From assembly GCA_023055355.1 (NCBI GenBank), contig JALJCS010000024.1, positions 11,423,501 to 11,487,500 of the forward strand: a stretch of DNA of 64,000 nucleotides, in the 5' to 3' direction. This document shows, piece after piece, positions 53,036 to 64,000 of the stretch (positions within the stretch are counted from its first letter, which is position 1; each line of letters opens with the position of its first letter). A model generated the notes under the pieces. That model was not told the origin of the DNA, made no database searches, and worked only from the letters and a program-made list of their open reading frames with translations. Both the position numbers and the translations under genes were made by a program. The DNA comes from Agelaius tricolor (Eukaryota; Chordata; Aves; Passeriformes; Icteridae).

Positions 53036-56000
53036 TGCTATTGTTGGAGGATTTTTGGGGTGTTTTGTTTTCTCTTTGAAAAAGAAAATTAATGCTATGT
53101 ATTAATTCATTGGGATTCTTAATTTGTAACTCATAGTTTGCATACTAGTCAGTCACCAACTTTTTTATTCAAGCCTTCCTGTGGCTGAATATAGCAAAGG
53201 AACTTTTGACAAAAAGACATAGCAAGGTGTCTCTTCATCCTATCTCTACTCTTGTCTTAGCCAGCATCTTTGAAATCAGAATATGTGGGATATCACAGGT
53301 GTGGTACCAGGGGCCCCACCTCAGGCAGGCTTTTGAGCCTCAGTGGAGCTCTGCCTCAATGTCTTCCCAACGTTAAAGACTTCTGTTGGGCACAGCTTTT
53401 TCTAAATACACAAAAGCAACAGTTTCCTGTTCCAATATGAAGTCTCACTGCAACACACGAATATCTTTTGTTTCAGACATACAGAACTTCCTTGTTCCTC
53501 CTCAGCTATTTGTTCAGGGGCACATCCTCCACTGCAGAACACCTCTACTGTATTGGTAGCATTTATTTTATGCACTTCCAAGAAACCATATCAGTAACTA
53601 TGTCATTCAGAGTACCTATATGCTATTGCTGTTTTGTTTGCAAGTAGTAAAGCTTTGTCTGCCTTTTCTTTCCATTCTATTTTGTTTCTCCCAAACTGTA
53701 TAGGCCTGATATCTGGATCAATTATTTTGTTTTGTTAGACAAATGTAACACAATGGACATGACTGTGCCTCTAAATTCAGCATAAAATACATGATGTGTG
53801 AGAAGAGTGGTCTTCAGGAATAAAGCAGCATGTAAATGGGTTGTCATTCAGCTCTTATGTCCTACATTCTCTTTAATGCTTTAGGTCAATCTGTAGTTTG
53901 GTGTCTAGAATTACAGTGGTTTATATAAAATGATGCAAACGTGTATTCCATAGCCTTATAATTTGTGGGTCTGAAAAACTCTTTCAACAATAAGAAGAAT
54001 GCACTGAGGAGTTTAAAGCAGGCACTTTGCCAAGTTACTTTTCTGCTTTAAGAATTCTCTCCACTGCATCCACAAGTCATGCAGAGCATACATGACTTCA
54101 CTTGATGACTCTGTATTCCAGATTAGCTCAAAAAATTTGACAGCCATTACTTTTGTATTTGCTACAAGTAAATGAGCAAGTTGTAAAAGAAACACAGTTT
54201 ATGTTAAATGGTGCTTTGAAGATTATACCAAGACTTTTCAAAAACTCTGATTGCTTTTGCTTAATCTTTTTTTAGCTTTCTCCAATTAATTAGTGAAATG
54301 TGCCATCCTGTTTATTTAACCAGATTCAATGTGGACTTTATTATTAAAGCCTCTTCAGCAGTAATAGTAACTTGGAAATAAATAGAAAACTTAATCAGTA
54401 AATGCAGAATGATGGCCAGAGGCTGTCATATGTCATTGACTTTTAAGCCTGTTTCACTACTCTTTGAAACATGTATCACTATTTTGTAATTTTTGGTATT
54501 TCTTACTATTATAAAAAGGTATTTTAATGCCTCTGTATGTGTGTCATCAGTGACATTGCCTAAACTACCTAGATTATATAGACTTCTTAGTTTAATATGC
54601 ATTAACAAAATAAGGTAGTTTTTTCCTAGACTGGTAACTTAATTTCTGCTGGGAATTGGATAGGGTTAGATTTAGCTCTGAACTTTCAAAAGAACCTCCG
54701 AGTTAGCTGCCCAAGTGGCAGGAAGAGGCATAAGGAGTGTCTGTAGGGCAGTCAGTAAGCATCAGGCAAAGTCTTACCTCACCAAAAAAGCCCACAGCAA
54801 CACACTGAGACGTTCAGCAGAGCTAATGGGACCCAGTTACTACCAGGACAGTCACTAGGAGAGGTAAGCCAACATCCTTTCCATTAGCATGCAAATGACT
54901 TCACCTTCATTAAAGAGAAGTTGTGTTTTCCTGGTTCTTTAGGGACTGTGGGCAAACAGGTCAAGTTTCAGATGGCCTCACTTTATTTCCTTGTAGAACT
55001 GAATCCCTTCACTGGAGAGATCTCTGCACAGCCATCTAAAAATACAGTCTGGCCTGAATGAGAACTATACTTCACTTGCTGAAGTTTGTCTGTAGAGGGA
55101 GATTAGAGCTGAAAATCAGAGCAAGGCACTCTGTTCTTATAAAGAATACTCAGTTTTGCTGATGTGATAGAACCTCAGGACAGTTTGTGGACTGTATTTT
55201 CGCTGGCACATATTTGGGTACACAGTACTGCAAAATATAAGATTAACATTGCTGCTTAAACCAAGCTATGCCGTTCAACCCACACATCTGCTATGCTGGC
55301 TTCTTCTGTTGGTAAAAAAAATTCCCCTAACTGAGATAACCAACTTCCTAAACTGATAAAGACTCAGTGTTCTGAACACCTGTATTCAGTGATGTGCTTT
55401 AAAAAACCAAACTAGAGCAATTGCAGTGTACTTGAAATCCTTCAAGAACTCATTGATATGAACAGTATATTCCTATCCTCTAATAGTAGACCTGTCCACC
55501 ACAAGATGTATTGCTTAGTTGTTTATTTTAGCTCAAGTGCCACTTTATACTCTGGTAACATAAAAATTCCCAGTACAGCTATCACTTAAAGCTCAGCCAA
55601 GAGCAGGAAAGGAAAGGGAGCAAGTTTTTTTTAATTATTTTTAAATTTTATTCAATTTATGAAATGAGTTTTTTCTTGAAAATATATTCTGCATTTTTTT
55701 ATTTTTACCTATTAAACTATCACAATGCCCTCTCCATGAAGAAATTCTTCCTATACTTCCAACTGCATACACTTGTGGTTTGTAATCCCATTTTAACAAA
55801 AGTTTTAAACAACATTTGCCAATGAAATGCTTGAATTCTAGTTTCCAGTAATTAACTACAAATACTTTCCTACATTAGTGGGTGCTACAGAGATAGGTGG
55901 AAGGAAAGAGGTAAGTAAAGGAAATAGAACTACATACTACTGAAGGTCTCTAAAACCATCGACTATTGATCACACCATGATATATCAAAAAAGTCATTTG

Positions 56001-56454
56001 CACATTAAGAAGAGACATGAAACTGCATGCAACTGTATAAACCTGTCTTACAGTGCCTAGGTGATATGTACATTTCCCAAATTACATTAAAACTGCTGCA
56101 CAACCAGCAAAGATTAAACCATGGCTTTAACTTTTATAGTCAGATGTTAAGAAATCTAATAATAATTTCAGTGCTGTTAAGATGAGATACTGTCTATCAG
56201 CACTAAAACTTCAGAAATACACTTTAAAAGGCTGTTAAATTTTGGGAAGGGGAACTTCACAAAATGGGAAAGGCTGACTTGGTAGGAAGTATTTTTGGCT
56301 GAAATCTGCTGCATTTCTGCACCTGCTGTGATAAATAGAGTTTATGCAAATTAGATAGGCCACCAGTTCATGACTTCTAAAGGACTTCAGCTCCAGTGTG
56401 AGCAGTAAGGTAGCAAATTTACAATAGACTGTGGTTATATATAACATGCTCTCT

Positions 56455-56545
56455 TTCTTAAGGCCAGAAGGGACCATTCTAATCTTTCATGGCAAGAGAT
56501 CATAAAAACTGTTAGAAGAGAAAATACCCAAGATTTCAGAGAACC
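56455..56545 (-). mobile_element. Ancient CR1-like LINE remnant
   Basis: The text 'ttaaggccagaagggacca' (56459-56477) matches the inverted 3' end of an old sauropsid CR1/L3-type element best known from turtles and crocodilians. The rest of the fragment is weak, so this call depends on that one block. Confidence 0.5.
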
Positions 56546-58559
56546 TCATGCAGGTAAAAAAAAATGGGACATTACACCAGAATAAAAATAACTTGAAAAG
56601 CTCAGGATGCACAAAATTTTTTGTACTGAATAGTAATATGGAATCCCCTTAACCCCTTCTAGCAATTTTTTAAAATACCTGTCAGGATTCAATTTTTTTT
56701 GTAAAGAGGGTACACTGTACCACTGCCTCCTCTACCCCTTCCATAAACCCAAATGCTCAATTCAAAATCCAGAAATCACTCCCCACCCCACTTTCCAAGC
56801 AAAATGGGTCACATTCTAATTAGGAAGCAGAAATCGATTGCACAGTTAATAGAGTTGCCTCCTAATTCATCAAAGCTGTCCCTAAGAAAACAGCATGGGT
56901 GAAAAGATGGCTCTGTCCTGTCTTGCCCCCTCTCAGGACAAAGGCTCACCTTAACTGGATGTATTAAAATAGGGAACACAGGAGACTAATCAATCCCATT
57001 CTCATTTCCTCTGCCAAGCAATTTCTTGCCTCTTACACAGGGATGTAAGCCCCGTTTCAAATACCAGTAATTTACAACAAAAATAAAAACAACAACAAAA
57101 AAATCTCCACACCTCAAAATAGTCATTTAGTTCATATTCCAAGTAGACTTCTGTGTCTTCCACTCTCCTGCCTTCAGAATAACACTGGAGCAGGGTGAAT
57201 ACTGGTGAGGTCATCACTGTATTAGACTTAGCTAAACCAATCAATTTACTGAGCAAAGCTCTACACGGTGACCTGGAGGGAACCCTCCTGTTCTGGAGTG
57301 ACAAATGAGGTGACCAGCAGGATCTCCCATCTTGGTCTGCCTTAGCATACTGCAGTTTTGTTTTTCTCATTATCAAAAGTTTTCATGGCAATCCATCAGC
57401 TCCAACATATTTTTGGGCTCTGATATCTTATGCACTGTGAGTGGCATTTCTAGATGAGGGAAGGGAGAGATCCCAGGTTAGTGAGACTAATAAAAACATT
57501 TTTTTATTTCCTCTAATAAAAAGCAGAAGAGTTGTATTTATGTGTACATCCCTGCATGGATCGGAAAGTGTTTCCCATCCCCTCTGTTTTTCTGTAATGC
57601 CTGTGTAAGCATATGGATAGTTCAGAATAACCAAGGTAGTATCCTGACAAGGAAAGGGACACAGATGGGAAACTGGCAATCCTCAGGCTGGAATTTGCTC
57701 TGTCAAATTAGGGTCTCTCCACTGCAACAAACAGCTGGCCTTGCTTCAGGTGCATAACCTTCCTGCTGAACTACCAGAGGTAATTTTGGTTATGTAGTAT
57801 CAAAACTATCTGCGTTTTTCAAAGAGGAGAAAAAAGGAGGGTGGGTCCTGAAAGGGTGGATGTGCAAGAGAGAGCTGAAGTTGATGCCAGTGACTGTGCT
57901 CTTACTGAGAGGTGCTCGTTTCTGAGCAATGTGAGAAATTCACTTATTCAGAGAGTGTAACAAATGCTGGCAGATGTAAATTGCAACAGTTATTATATTT
58001 ATACTTACAAATTATGCTTGATAGCCAGAGAATATATATATTCACCAAACTGAATGTGTTCTACTATGTTACATTTGCCATACATACTGCAGAGGCTCTC
58101 TCTCAGTGGGAGTGGGCACTGCATGGATCTCTCACGCCAGAAGGATGCTCCCTGCAGACATTCTATCCTATCCCCATGCCATTCAAGCATGATATTCCTG
58201 GAACTTCACAGGTATTTTTTCTTTCCACACCAAAATCCAAAGAGGAACAGTCTTGAAACTGGGAAAGCCCTTAACCCACTATACTGACAGAGAAAGGAAG
58301 GAGAATAATGTACTTTAATTCCCAGTCAGCTGAGGTGATTGAACTGCCTGTACTCAGCTGCGTGCCCCCTCCTGATCTTTTGAATGTCTGGCTGGAAGAT
58401 GAGACCAAACCCAAACTCTTCCATCTGAAGGCTACCACCCCTCTCTCTCAGCATCCTTTTACCCCCAAAAGACTTGAACTGCACACACCTTTATCCTAGG
58501 AAAGCACACCGAGAACTGCAGTAACCAAGCCTTTGCAGTACTACTCTAGGGTGCCAGTC

Positions 58560-59600
58560 CTTCAAAACAGAAACGAGCTCGAATTAAGGCTTGGTGCCCT
58601 CCTGCCAAGCCCCAAGGACCACTGTGCCCCCAGTCGCACGCCAGGTTCCAGCTCAGCACGCTGCATCCCGCCGGCTCCAGCATTACGGGAGGGAGCGAGC
58701 GGATCGAAGATGCTCAGCAGAGCTTTAGCAAGTGTTCTCCCGTCAGGCAGGCGCCCCGCTTCCAGAGCCCCACCACTCTGCCATTACTTGTGCTTGTCAT
58801 TTTGCCACAAGAGAAAGAAGATGAAGAAAGTGCCCAGGAGCCGCACCTGGCCAGGTGCTGCCGAATACTTTGCTGCTCCCCCCCGCTTTCTCTCCTACCC
58901 CCACCGTCAGCGCTGCCTCCCAGAGCCCGGCTCCGTGAGTCCGGAGGGCTGAGGCAGCTCGGCGCGTCCCTGCCGAGGCTGGGGACAGCTCTCCGGTACC
59001 GCCCGGCCGGGCAGACGCTCCGCAGCCCCACAGCGGCGCTCTCCCGCCGCTGCCGCGGGGCTCCCACCTGCCGGCAGCAGGTGCCGGGCGGACGGCGGCG
59101 CCGGGCGGCAGCGCCAGCGCTCCCCGGGGGCGGCAGAGCCCACCCAAGGCCGCCGGCACCCTCGCCCACCCCGAACTTCCCACACGGCCAGCGCAGCGCC
59201 CGGCCCGGCGCGCCGCTCCCCTCCGCGGCACCCGCCTCACTCACCGCCGGGGCGCGGGGCCGGGGGGCAGCGCTCGCCCCGCTCTTCCATGGGCGCCCGC
59301 GGGTGGCGGTGGCGGCGTCCGGGGCAGCGCGCCCGGCGGCGGCGTGCGGGGGCTGCGGGGGGCTGCGAGCGCCCGCTGTCGCCCGCCTCGCCCGGCCGGC
59401 AGCGCCGCAGCCCGAGCCTGGCGCCGGCTCGTTTGTAGCGCCCCGCCCGGCTCGCGTCACGGCCAGGCCCCGCCCGGCCCGCGGGCTGCGAGCGCCGCGC
59501 CGGGTGCGGGCAGAGAGGCGGCGGCCCCTGTGCCCGGGTGTGCGTGCCCGTGAACACAGGACGGTGTGTAAATGGGGTTCGCCCGAATAGTGTCACAGGT
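58560..59600 (-). promoter_or_regulatory. HS3ST1: CpG-island promoter and first exon region of HS3ST1
   Basis: This is the only long GC-rich, CpG-dense stretch in an otherwise AT-rich window, densest from about 58920 to 59530. It lies about 8 kb upstream of the coding exon on the correct side. It contains two GC boxes (CCCCGCCC at about 59440-59450 and 59467-59476), a CRE-like GTGACGCGAG on the minus strand (59451-59460), and the donor GTGAGT at 59239-59244. I expect transcription to start near 59400-59480 on the minus strand and exon 1 to end at 59245. The exact start site is not visible. The many long open frames here on both strands are a by-product of GC richness. Confidence 0.8.
59245..59420 (-). 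other. HS3ST1: Predicted non-coding exon 1 of HS3ST1
   Basis: The 3' edge is the splice donor GCG/GTGAGTGAGG on the minus strand. The 5' edge is a guess from the position of the GC boxes and a weak TACAAA element at about 59433-59438. It holds an ATG at 59288-59290 (in a CCATGG). If spliced to the acceptor at 50687, this ATG would open a 33-codon upstream frame closing at TAA 50632-50634, before the main start. Confidence 0.45.
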
Positions 59601-59646
59601 CCGGGGAAAGGAGTGGTTGTGAGCAGCTAACGCACCTGCCCCCGCC

Positions 59647-59750
59647 TCCATAAAATCCTAGAATATCCTGTATTGGAAGGACGCACAAGGATCAGTGAGT
59701 CCAGAAGGGAGGGACGCACAAGGATCAAGGAGTCCAAGTCCTTCGATTGC
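59647..59750 (-). mobile_element. Short CR1 3' end with internal duplication
   Basis: An inverted CR1 tail ('ctagaatatcctgtattgga') is followed by 'acgcacaaggatca' and 'agtcca', a pattern typical of a bird CR1 subfamily. The block GGACGCACAAGGATCA is duplicated (59679-59694 and 59712-59727, period 33). It lies immediately upstream of the HS3ST1 CpG island. Confidence 0.75.
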
Positions 59751-60221
59751 CTCCTTCCTGTACTTATAAAAATACCACCCATGCGAGGCTGCATGAATAA
59801 CTGACTTATAGTACTTGTATTTACTTCTTCTACTTCTTGTTTACTTTCTAGGGACTTTACAAAATGGCTCTGATTTTTTTCTTTTTTTTTTTTTTTTTCC
59901 TCCTGAAATGCTTTCTGTTCAGCCAGATGAATTTGAAGCAGTATGGATGTCTGGAATGACTGAAATACTGTTCCTTAAGAGCAGTGGGGAAAAGACCTTC
60001 TGGGGATTTAAGTCCTAGATTAATTTATTGAAATAGATCTTTATTTACCATAAACTGAACTGTGTTTTTTAAAAGAAAAAATGAGTTTAAACTGGCATTA
60101 ACATACTGCATCCATTATTTCAACAGCCAAAGTCTTGAAATTTACTGTAAGCAAAATACAGGCCCAAATAAAATTTAAAAAAAATTAAATTCTCAGTTTA
60201 TTTTGGTCAATTCCTTGTAGT
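59751..60221. other. AT-rich spacer with a poly-T tract
   Basis: This holds a T-run of about 20 bases near 59876-59898. No gene recognised. Confidence 0.55.
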
Positions 60222-60640
60222 TTAAAAGATCTGACACAGGTAGGGTATTCCCAAAGAAAGTCTATTAGCACTGGTTCTACACAGGTCTTTGTGTATCTCG
60301 TCAAGGTCCACGAAATTGTGTATGCTCAGGTTCTTCAAGTGGTGACAAATGTGATCTGTACTTACAGTGAGAGGTACTTTGTTCCCCCAGTCCCCATCCT
60401 GCTGTCCATCCATGACAGAAGTGTGGGAAGAGTGGTTGCCATTGAAGGCTGTGGCAAAAAAGTGTTTTGGTACCTCAATCTCCTCATCCACTGAGCAGTG
60501 CTGTTTATCAGGTGGTTACACCTTCCTGACCCTCTCAGCAGGGATGTATCTTCTTTAACCATGGGCTGTGACCTGCTCACACCTCATTTACTCCCTGGAG
60601 TGCCAGGCTGTGGGAATGTTGGGTCACACTCACCAAAACC
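60222..60640 (-). mobile_element. CR1 LINE fragment, N-terminal reverse-transcriptase region
   Basis: On the minus strand a 90-codon frame (60222-60491) still reads as the CR1 ORF2 segment just before the reverse-transcriptase core: HFFATAFNGNHSSHTS, DGQQDGDWG and HLKNLSIHNFVDLDEIHKDL are clear, diverged equivalents. The 3' half and tail are absent, so this is an internal fragment, unlike the other copies, which keep the 3' end. The edges are approximate. It is not a host gene. Confidence 0.78.
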
Positions 60641-63600
60641 CAACGTAGTGCACTAGTGTTATGCACAAATATTCATGTTGTAAATTTTCTTATATCCTTC
60701 ATCTTCAGCCTTGGCCTGCACTGATAATATAACAGGAGGCAAAGATACCAATTATGGAACTCTGCATTCTAAGCATGACTTCTGTTGGGGGAAGCAGAAC
60801 AAAGATGATATGTTTATTAAAGTATCACTGGCAATTTCAAGTGGTTTAGAGGAAGTAGCTGTGTTTGTGGAGTTATTTTGTTTACAACCATTTACCTCCA
60901 GCCTTGAAATATGCAACAGAACATCTGAGGAGTGAAGAGAACTCAATTATGTTTTTAAAAGAGTATCTCCAAGTAGAATTTTGTTAAAGGTTTTCAAGAA
61001 ACAAATGTAAGTACTTAAGAAAAATAGGACGGTATAACTTTATTTTATGGTTTTGCATATTTAGCATTTAGTATGTTTTCTATATTTAAGTGTACTGTAT
61101 CATTGCAGTGTGGTTGCTTTAGCAAAAAGAGATATGTACAAATACTTTTAATGTTTTAAAATAGAGCATTTCACATGAGTGTTTACTGAAAAAACCCAAA
61201 ACAATAATACTGTCTTTTTACTTTGTATTTTTATACCTTTCCATATGTTTTATTACAAATCTGAGAGTCTAGTAGAGAAATACATTTATTTGTGATTAGC
61301 CTTGCTGTTTAACCCTGATATTTATGTCATGACTGTGGGTTTTGATTGTCTTGGAAACAGGTTAAAACCAAAAATCTTAAACGTTGTTCAGCTATAGACC
61401 TGCATAGTTCAGTCATAAGGGATCACTATTTCTTCCATGTGATCTATAGATCAAATATCATAATACTAATTTCATTTTTAATACCTAGTCTTGATATAAA
61501 TGAATCAAAAGATGAAAAAAACCATCATTTCTTTATTGTTCCAATCACGAACTATCTTTGGTGTCAAAATAATAACATAAAGCATCTGTGTACCTTTTTA
61601 TCTGAAGGTATCTAAGTGTAACTTCAAGCCACTGTTTTATATTATCACCCTCCCAGGTAGATTAAAGATATGTTTTGCCCAAAAACATACTTTCTTATTC
61701 TAATTAGGTCATTTCTCAGTATTCTTTTTCCTTTTTAATAAGCTAAACAAAGTGATCTCTTGCAGCGTCTCACAGATAGGCTGAAGAAAGTTCAGATTTA
61801 ATTACTTTTCTTCACTTTTCACAAGGTTTCATCAGTGAGTACAATACTGATGCTTAATATTGACAATGGAAGCATTTTCACAATGCTTTGATAATCAATC
61901 CCAATTGCCAATAAGGTTTCAAGATTTACTGGTTATGCAGTTCTTAAGCTATTACAAGTACCTTTCATTGTTATGTAATCCTTACTTTTTAAATTCAGAT
62001 GTTCCAAGCTACTAAATTTGATGCCTCATGAGAGTATTTTGCCTTCACACTTCTCTTTATCAAGCAAATTTGTAATTTCCTCAAAGGAGATTTATTTGAC
62101 ATGATGGTGGTAGTTTCTCTTCAACTGTGGGTAAAGTGGTAAGAAAGAGTGACATTGAGTCAACAGTGCCATATTTTTGTTTTGCTAATTGAGTAATGAC
62201 TAATTTAGAAAAAGGAAATGAAACTTCTTAAAGCCAAAGGAATGAGAAAGGAAATGAAAATTACCAGTGCAACATTGCCAATACTTATTTATGCTTCCCT
62301 CAATATCCAAAAATGAAGATGTGAAATATGGGGTTACCAAAGTTCTAGCACATCCTGAATGACTGACGTGCCATACAGGCAAAAGGAAGTCTGTTCTGCA
62401 CAAAGATGAAATTAAATGTGAGCCTGCTTAGAGGAAAAAACTCTGCTGGAGGAGATGGCAAATGATTCAGAGCCAAGATTGAATAATTTGGGGATTGAGC
62501 TGAGGACAGGACCCGTGTTAGAGACAGGAGGACAGCAGAGGTGGGATGGCTGCACAGCAGGGAGGGAGAAGGTGGTGACTCACTGGAAGCACTGTGGCTC
62601 CCAGGACAGAGCCCAGTGCCTCTCAGCCACACTGGGGGTGGCTTTACTGCTGGCTCAGCCCTGGAGCTGGCTGAAGCAGCTCCCAGGACAGCCTGGGGAG
62701 CATTGGATTCATGCTGTCATAAGCAGCAGAGGGATTTGAAAACTTTATTTCAAACACTGTGCTTCTCACAATAGGTGTTTTGGAGATGCAGAGGTGGAAA
62801 GTAGCTGAAAGAGCAGACACAAAATTTTTTTAAATTGAAGAAATAGTTAGAGCTTTCTGTGTACAGTGTATGTTGGAGCTGCCTGTTATGCAACAAAATT
62901 TACATTTGTCAGATTCAAGTAATGCAGATATGACTTAAGAATTCAGACTCACAGGTTTCTATTTTGTCACCAGGGAATACTCTAGGGAAATCAGGGAGGA
63001 ATTAGTGGTGTTATCCAGTCAGCTAATGGAATTCAGATGTAGAATTTTAAAATACAATTAAATAGGTATACATTGTAATGTTATTTTAAATTCAGGAAAT
63101 AAAAGCTGTATTACTTCAGGTCCAAAATTTACAGAAAATATGTCTAACTTAGGGCAGGAGTGTAAGGACATGAGTAAGGCACCATTTTGACTAGAAAAGC
63201 AAAGGAAGTGAAAGGGTAGGGAAGTATGGAAAGAGGTTTGTGGTTGGGAGCGTGAGGTTATAAGCCATCCTTTGCACAAGTACCTCTGAAGAGAAGAGCT
63301 GTCCATGAGGTAGAAAAAGCAGGTTGGTTGCTGACAGTAGAAGGCACAACTGAAATAGGGAAACAAACTGTGGGAATAAGACTAATTCTGAATGGGTAGC
63401 AGATTTGAACAAAAATGCAAAAGGCTAATCTGTGAACTTTTTGACAGCTGAGTTTGCTTGTCAGGTGTCCAGTGCTGTCGACAGCCAGCTCTGCTTCTCA
63501 GAAGCAGTGATGGTGCATTTAGTAATAGTAATATTGAGGAGATGTAATATTGTGGTCCAGGCTGGGAGCCACCACTATACCATATATCCTCTCTATGGTC

Positions 63601-64000
63601 CAGTATATTTTAAAATTAAGTTCACACCTTAGATTAAGCAATAAAATTCAAGGAGAAGAACGAAAATATAGCAGATGGAAAGGAACTGTGTGAGAAGGAC
63701 CAGACTAGTCTAGGTACAATACTGAAGGAGGTGCAAGGAAAATCTAAAAAGCCTAATCTCCTAAAAATATATTCAGGGATGATTTATCTACAGAGAATGA
63801 GTGAGAGCTTGCAGTATAGATGAGCTTATGAAAGCAAGGCGGAAGTGAAGCATGCAGAGAGGAATCTTACAGTGAAATGAGAGGATAAATGATAATTAAG
63901 TGATAATATTGAACATTTCCAGAGAAATAAATAAAGCCTTAGTCTCAATATTCTTCACAGCCCTGCCTCATATCTCAGTTTAGACTTTTATTTAAAATGC
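60641..64000. other. 5' flank of HS3ST1, nothing recognised
   Basis: AT-rich DNA without a recognisable gene. A more GC-rich stretch at about 62430-62740 stands out but matches no gene or repeat that I know. Open frames there exist on both strands, which argues against coding. Confidence 0.5.

Larger units (their letters stand above)
50688..59244 (-). other. HS3ST1: HS3ST1 5'UTR intron (predicted)
   Basis: The predicted intron of about 8.6 kb is bounded by the acceptor at 50688 and a GTGAGT donor at 59239-59244 inside the CpG island. It holds no recognisable coding exon. I see one old CR1-like remnant at 56455-56545, G-rich and T-rich simple sequence at 52995-53035, and otherwise AT-rich unique-looking DNA. 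The acceptor is convincing. An alternative donor (CAG before GTGGGA, near 59062-59070) also exists. Confidence 0.6.

Noticed and set aside
58714..59596. Several long overlapping open frames (up to about 266 codons) on both strands.
   Set aside because: They lie in the CpG island, where stop codons are rare by composition. They are rich in Ala, Arg, Pro and Gly, overlap each other in several frames and have no domain.

Overview
This is a stretch of bird nuclear DNA, probably from a passerine. Evidence: CR1 LINE retrotransposons in both orientations with the avian 3' tail (variants of ATTCTATGATTCT), avian-type endogenous retrovirus LTRs, and one intact vertebrate gene. The passerine call is an inference from the nested LTR at 24031-24403, which resembles a family I know from songbirds. 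Nothing bacterial, CRISPR-like or operon-like is present.

The only protein gene I can support is HS3ST1 (heparan sulfate glucosamine 3-O-sulfotransferase 1), on the minus strand. Its coding sequence is one uninterrupted exon (49600-50559, 319 residues), as in other vertebrates. The exon has an acceptor at 50687/50688. An intron of about 8.6 kb separates it from a non-coding first exon inside a CpG island (about 58560-59600). The island holds GC boxes and a good splice donor at 59244/59245. The leader carries one certain short upstream ORF and one that depends on the splice model.

Layout: 1-49300 is the 3' flank of HS3ST1, an AT-rich gene desert. It holds CR1 pieces (5440-5830, 6979-7060, 7212-7670, 11472-13602, 21893-22345, 37416-37846), a solo LTR (8125-8695), a larger LTR (23242-24646) with a second LTR nested in it (24031-24403), and a few short tandem duplications. 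49300-59600 is the HS3ST1 transcription unit. 59600-64000 is the 5' flank, with two more CR1 fragments just upstream of the promoter and otherwise unrecognised sequence.

HS3ST1 adds the rare 3-O-sulfate that creates antithrombin-binding sites on heparan sulfate. No second gene works with it here. I did not find a convincing new biological system. The most useful observations are the nested LTR with a recoverable target-site duplication, the uORFs in the HS3ST1 leader, the long CR1 copy with readable reverse-transcriptase motifs, and a perfect hairpin next to a direct repeat at 41060-41113 that looks like a template-switch event.
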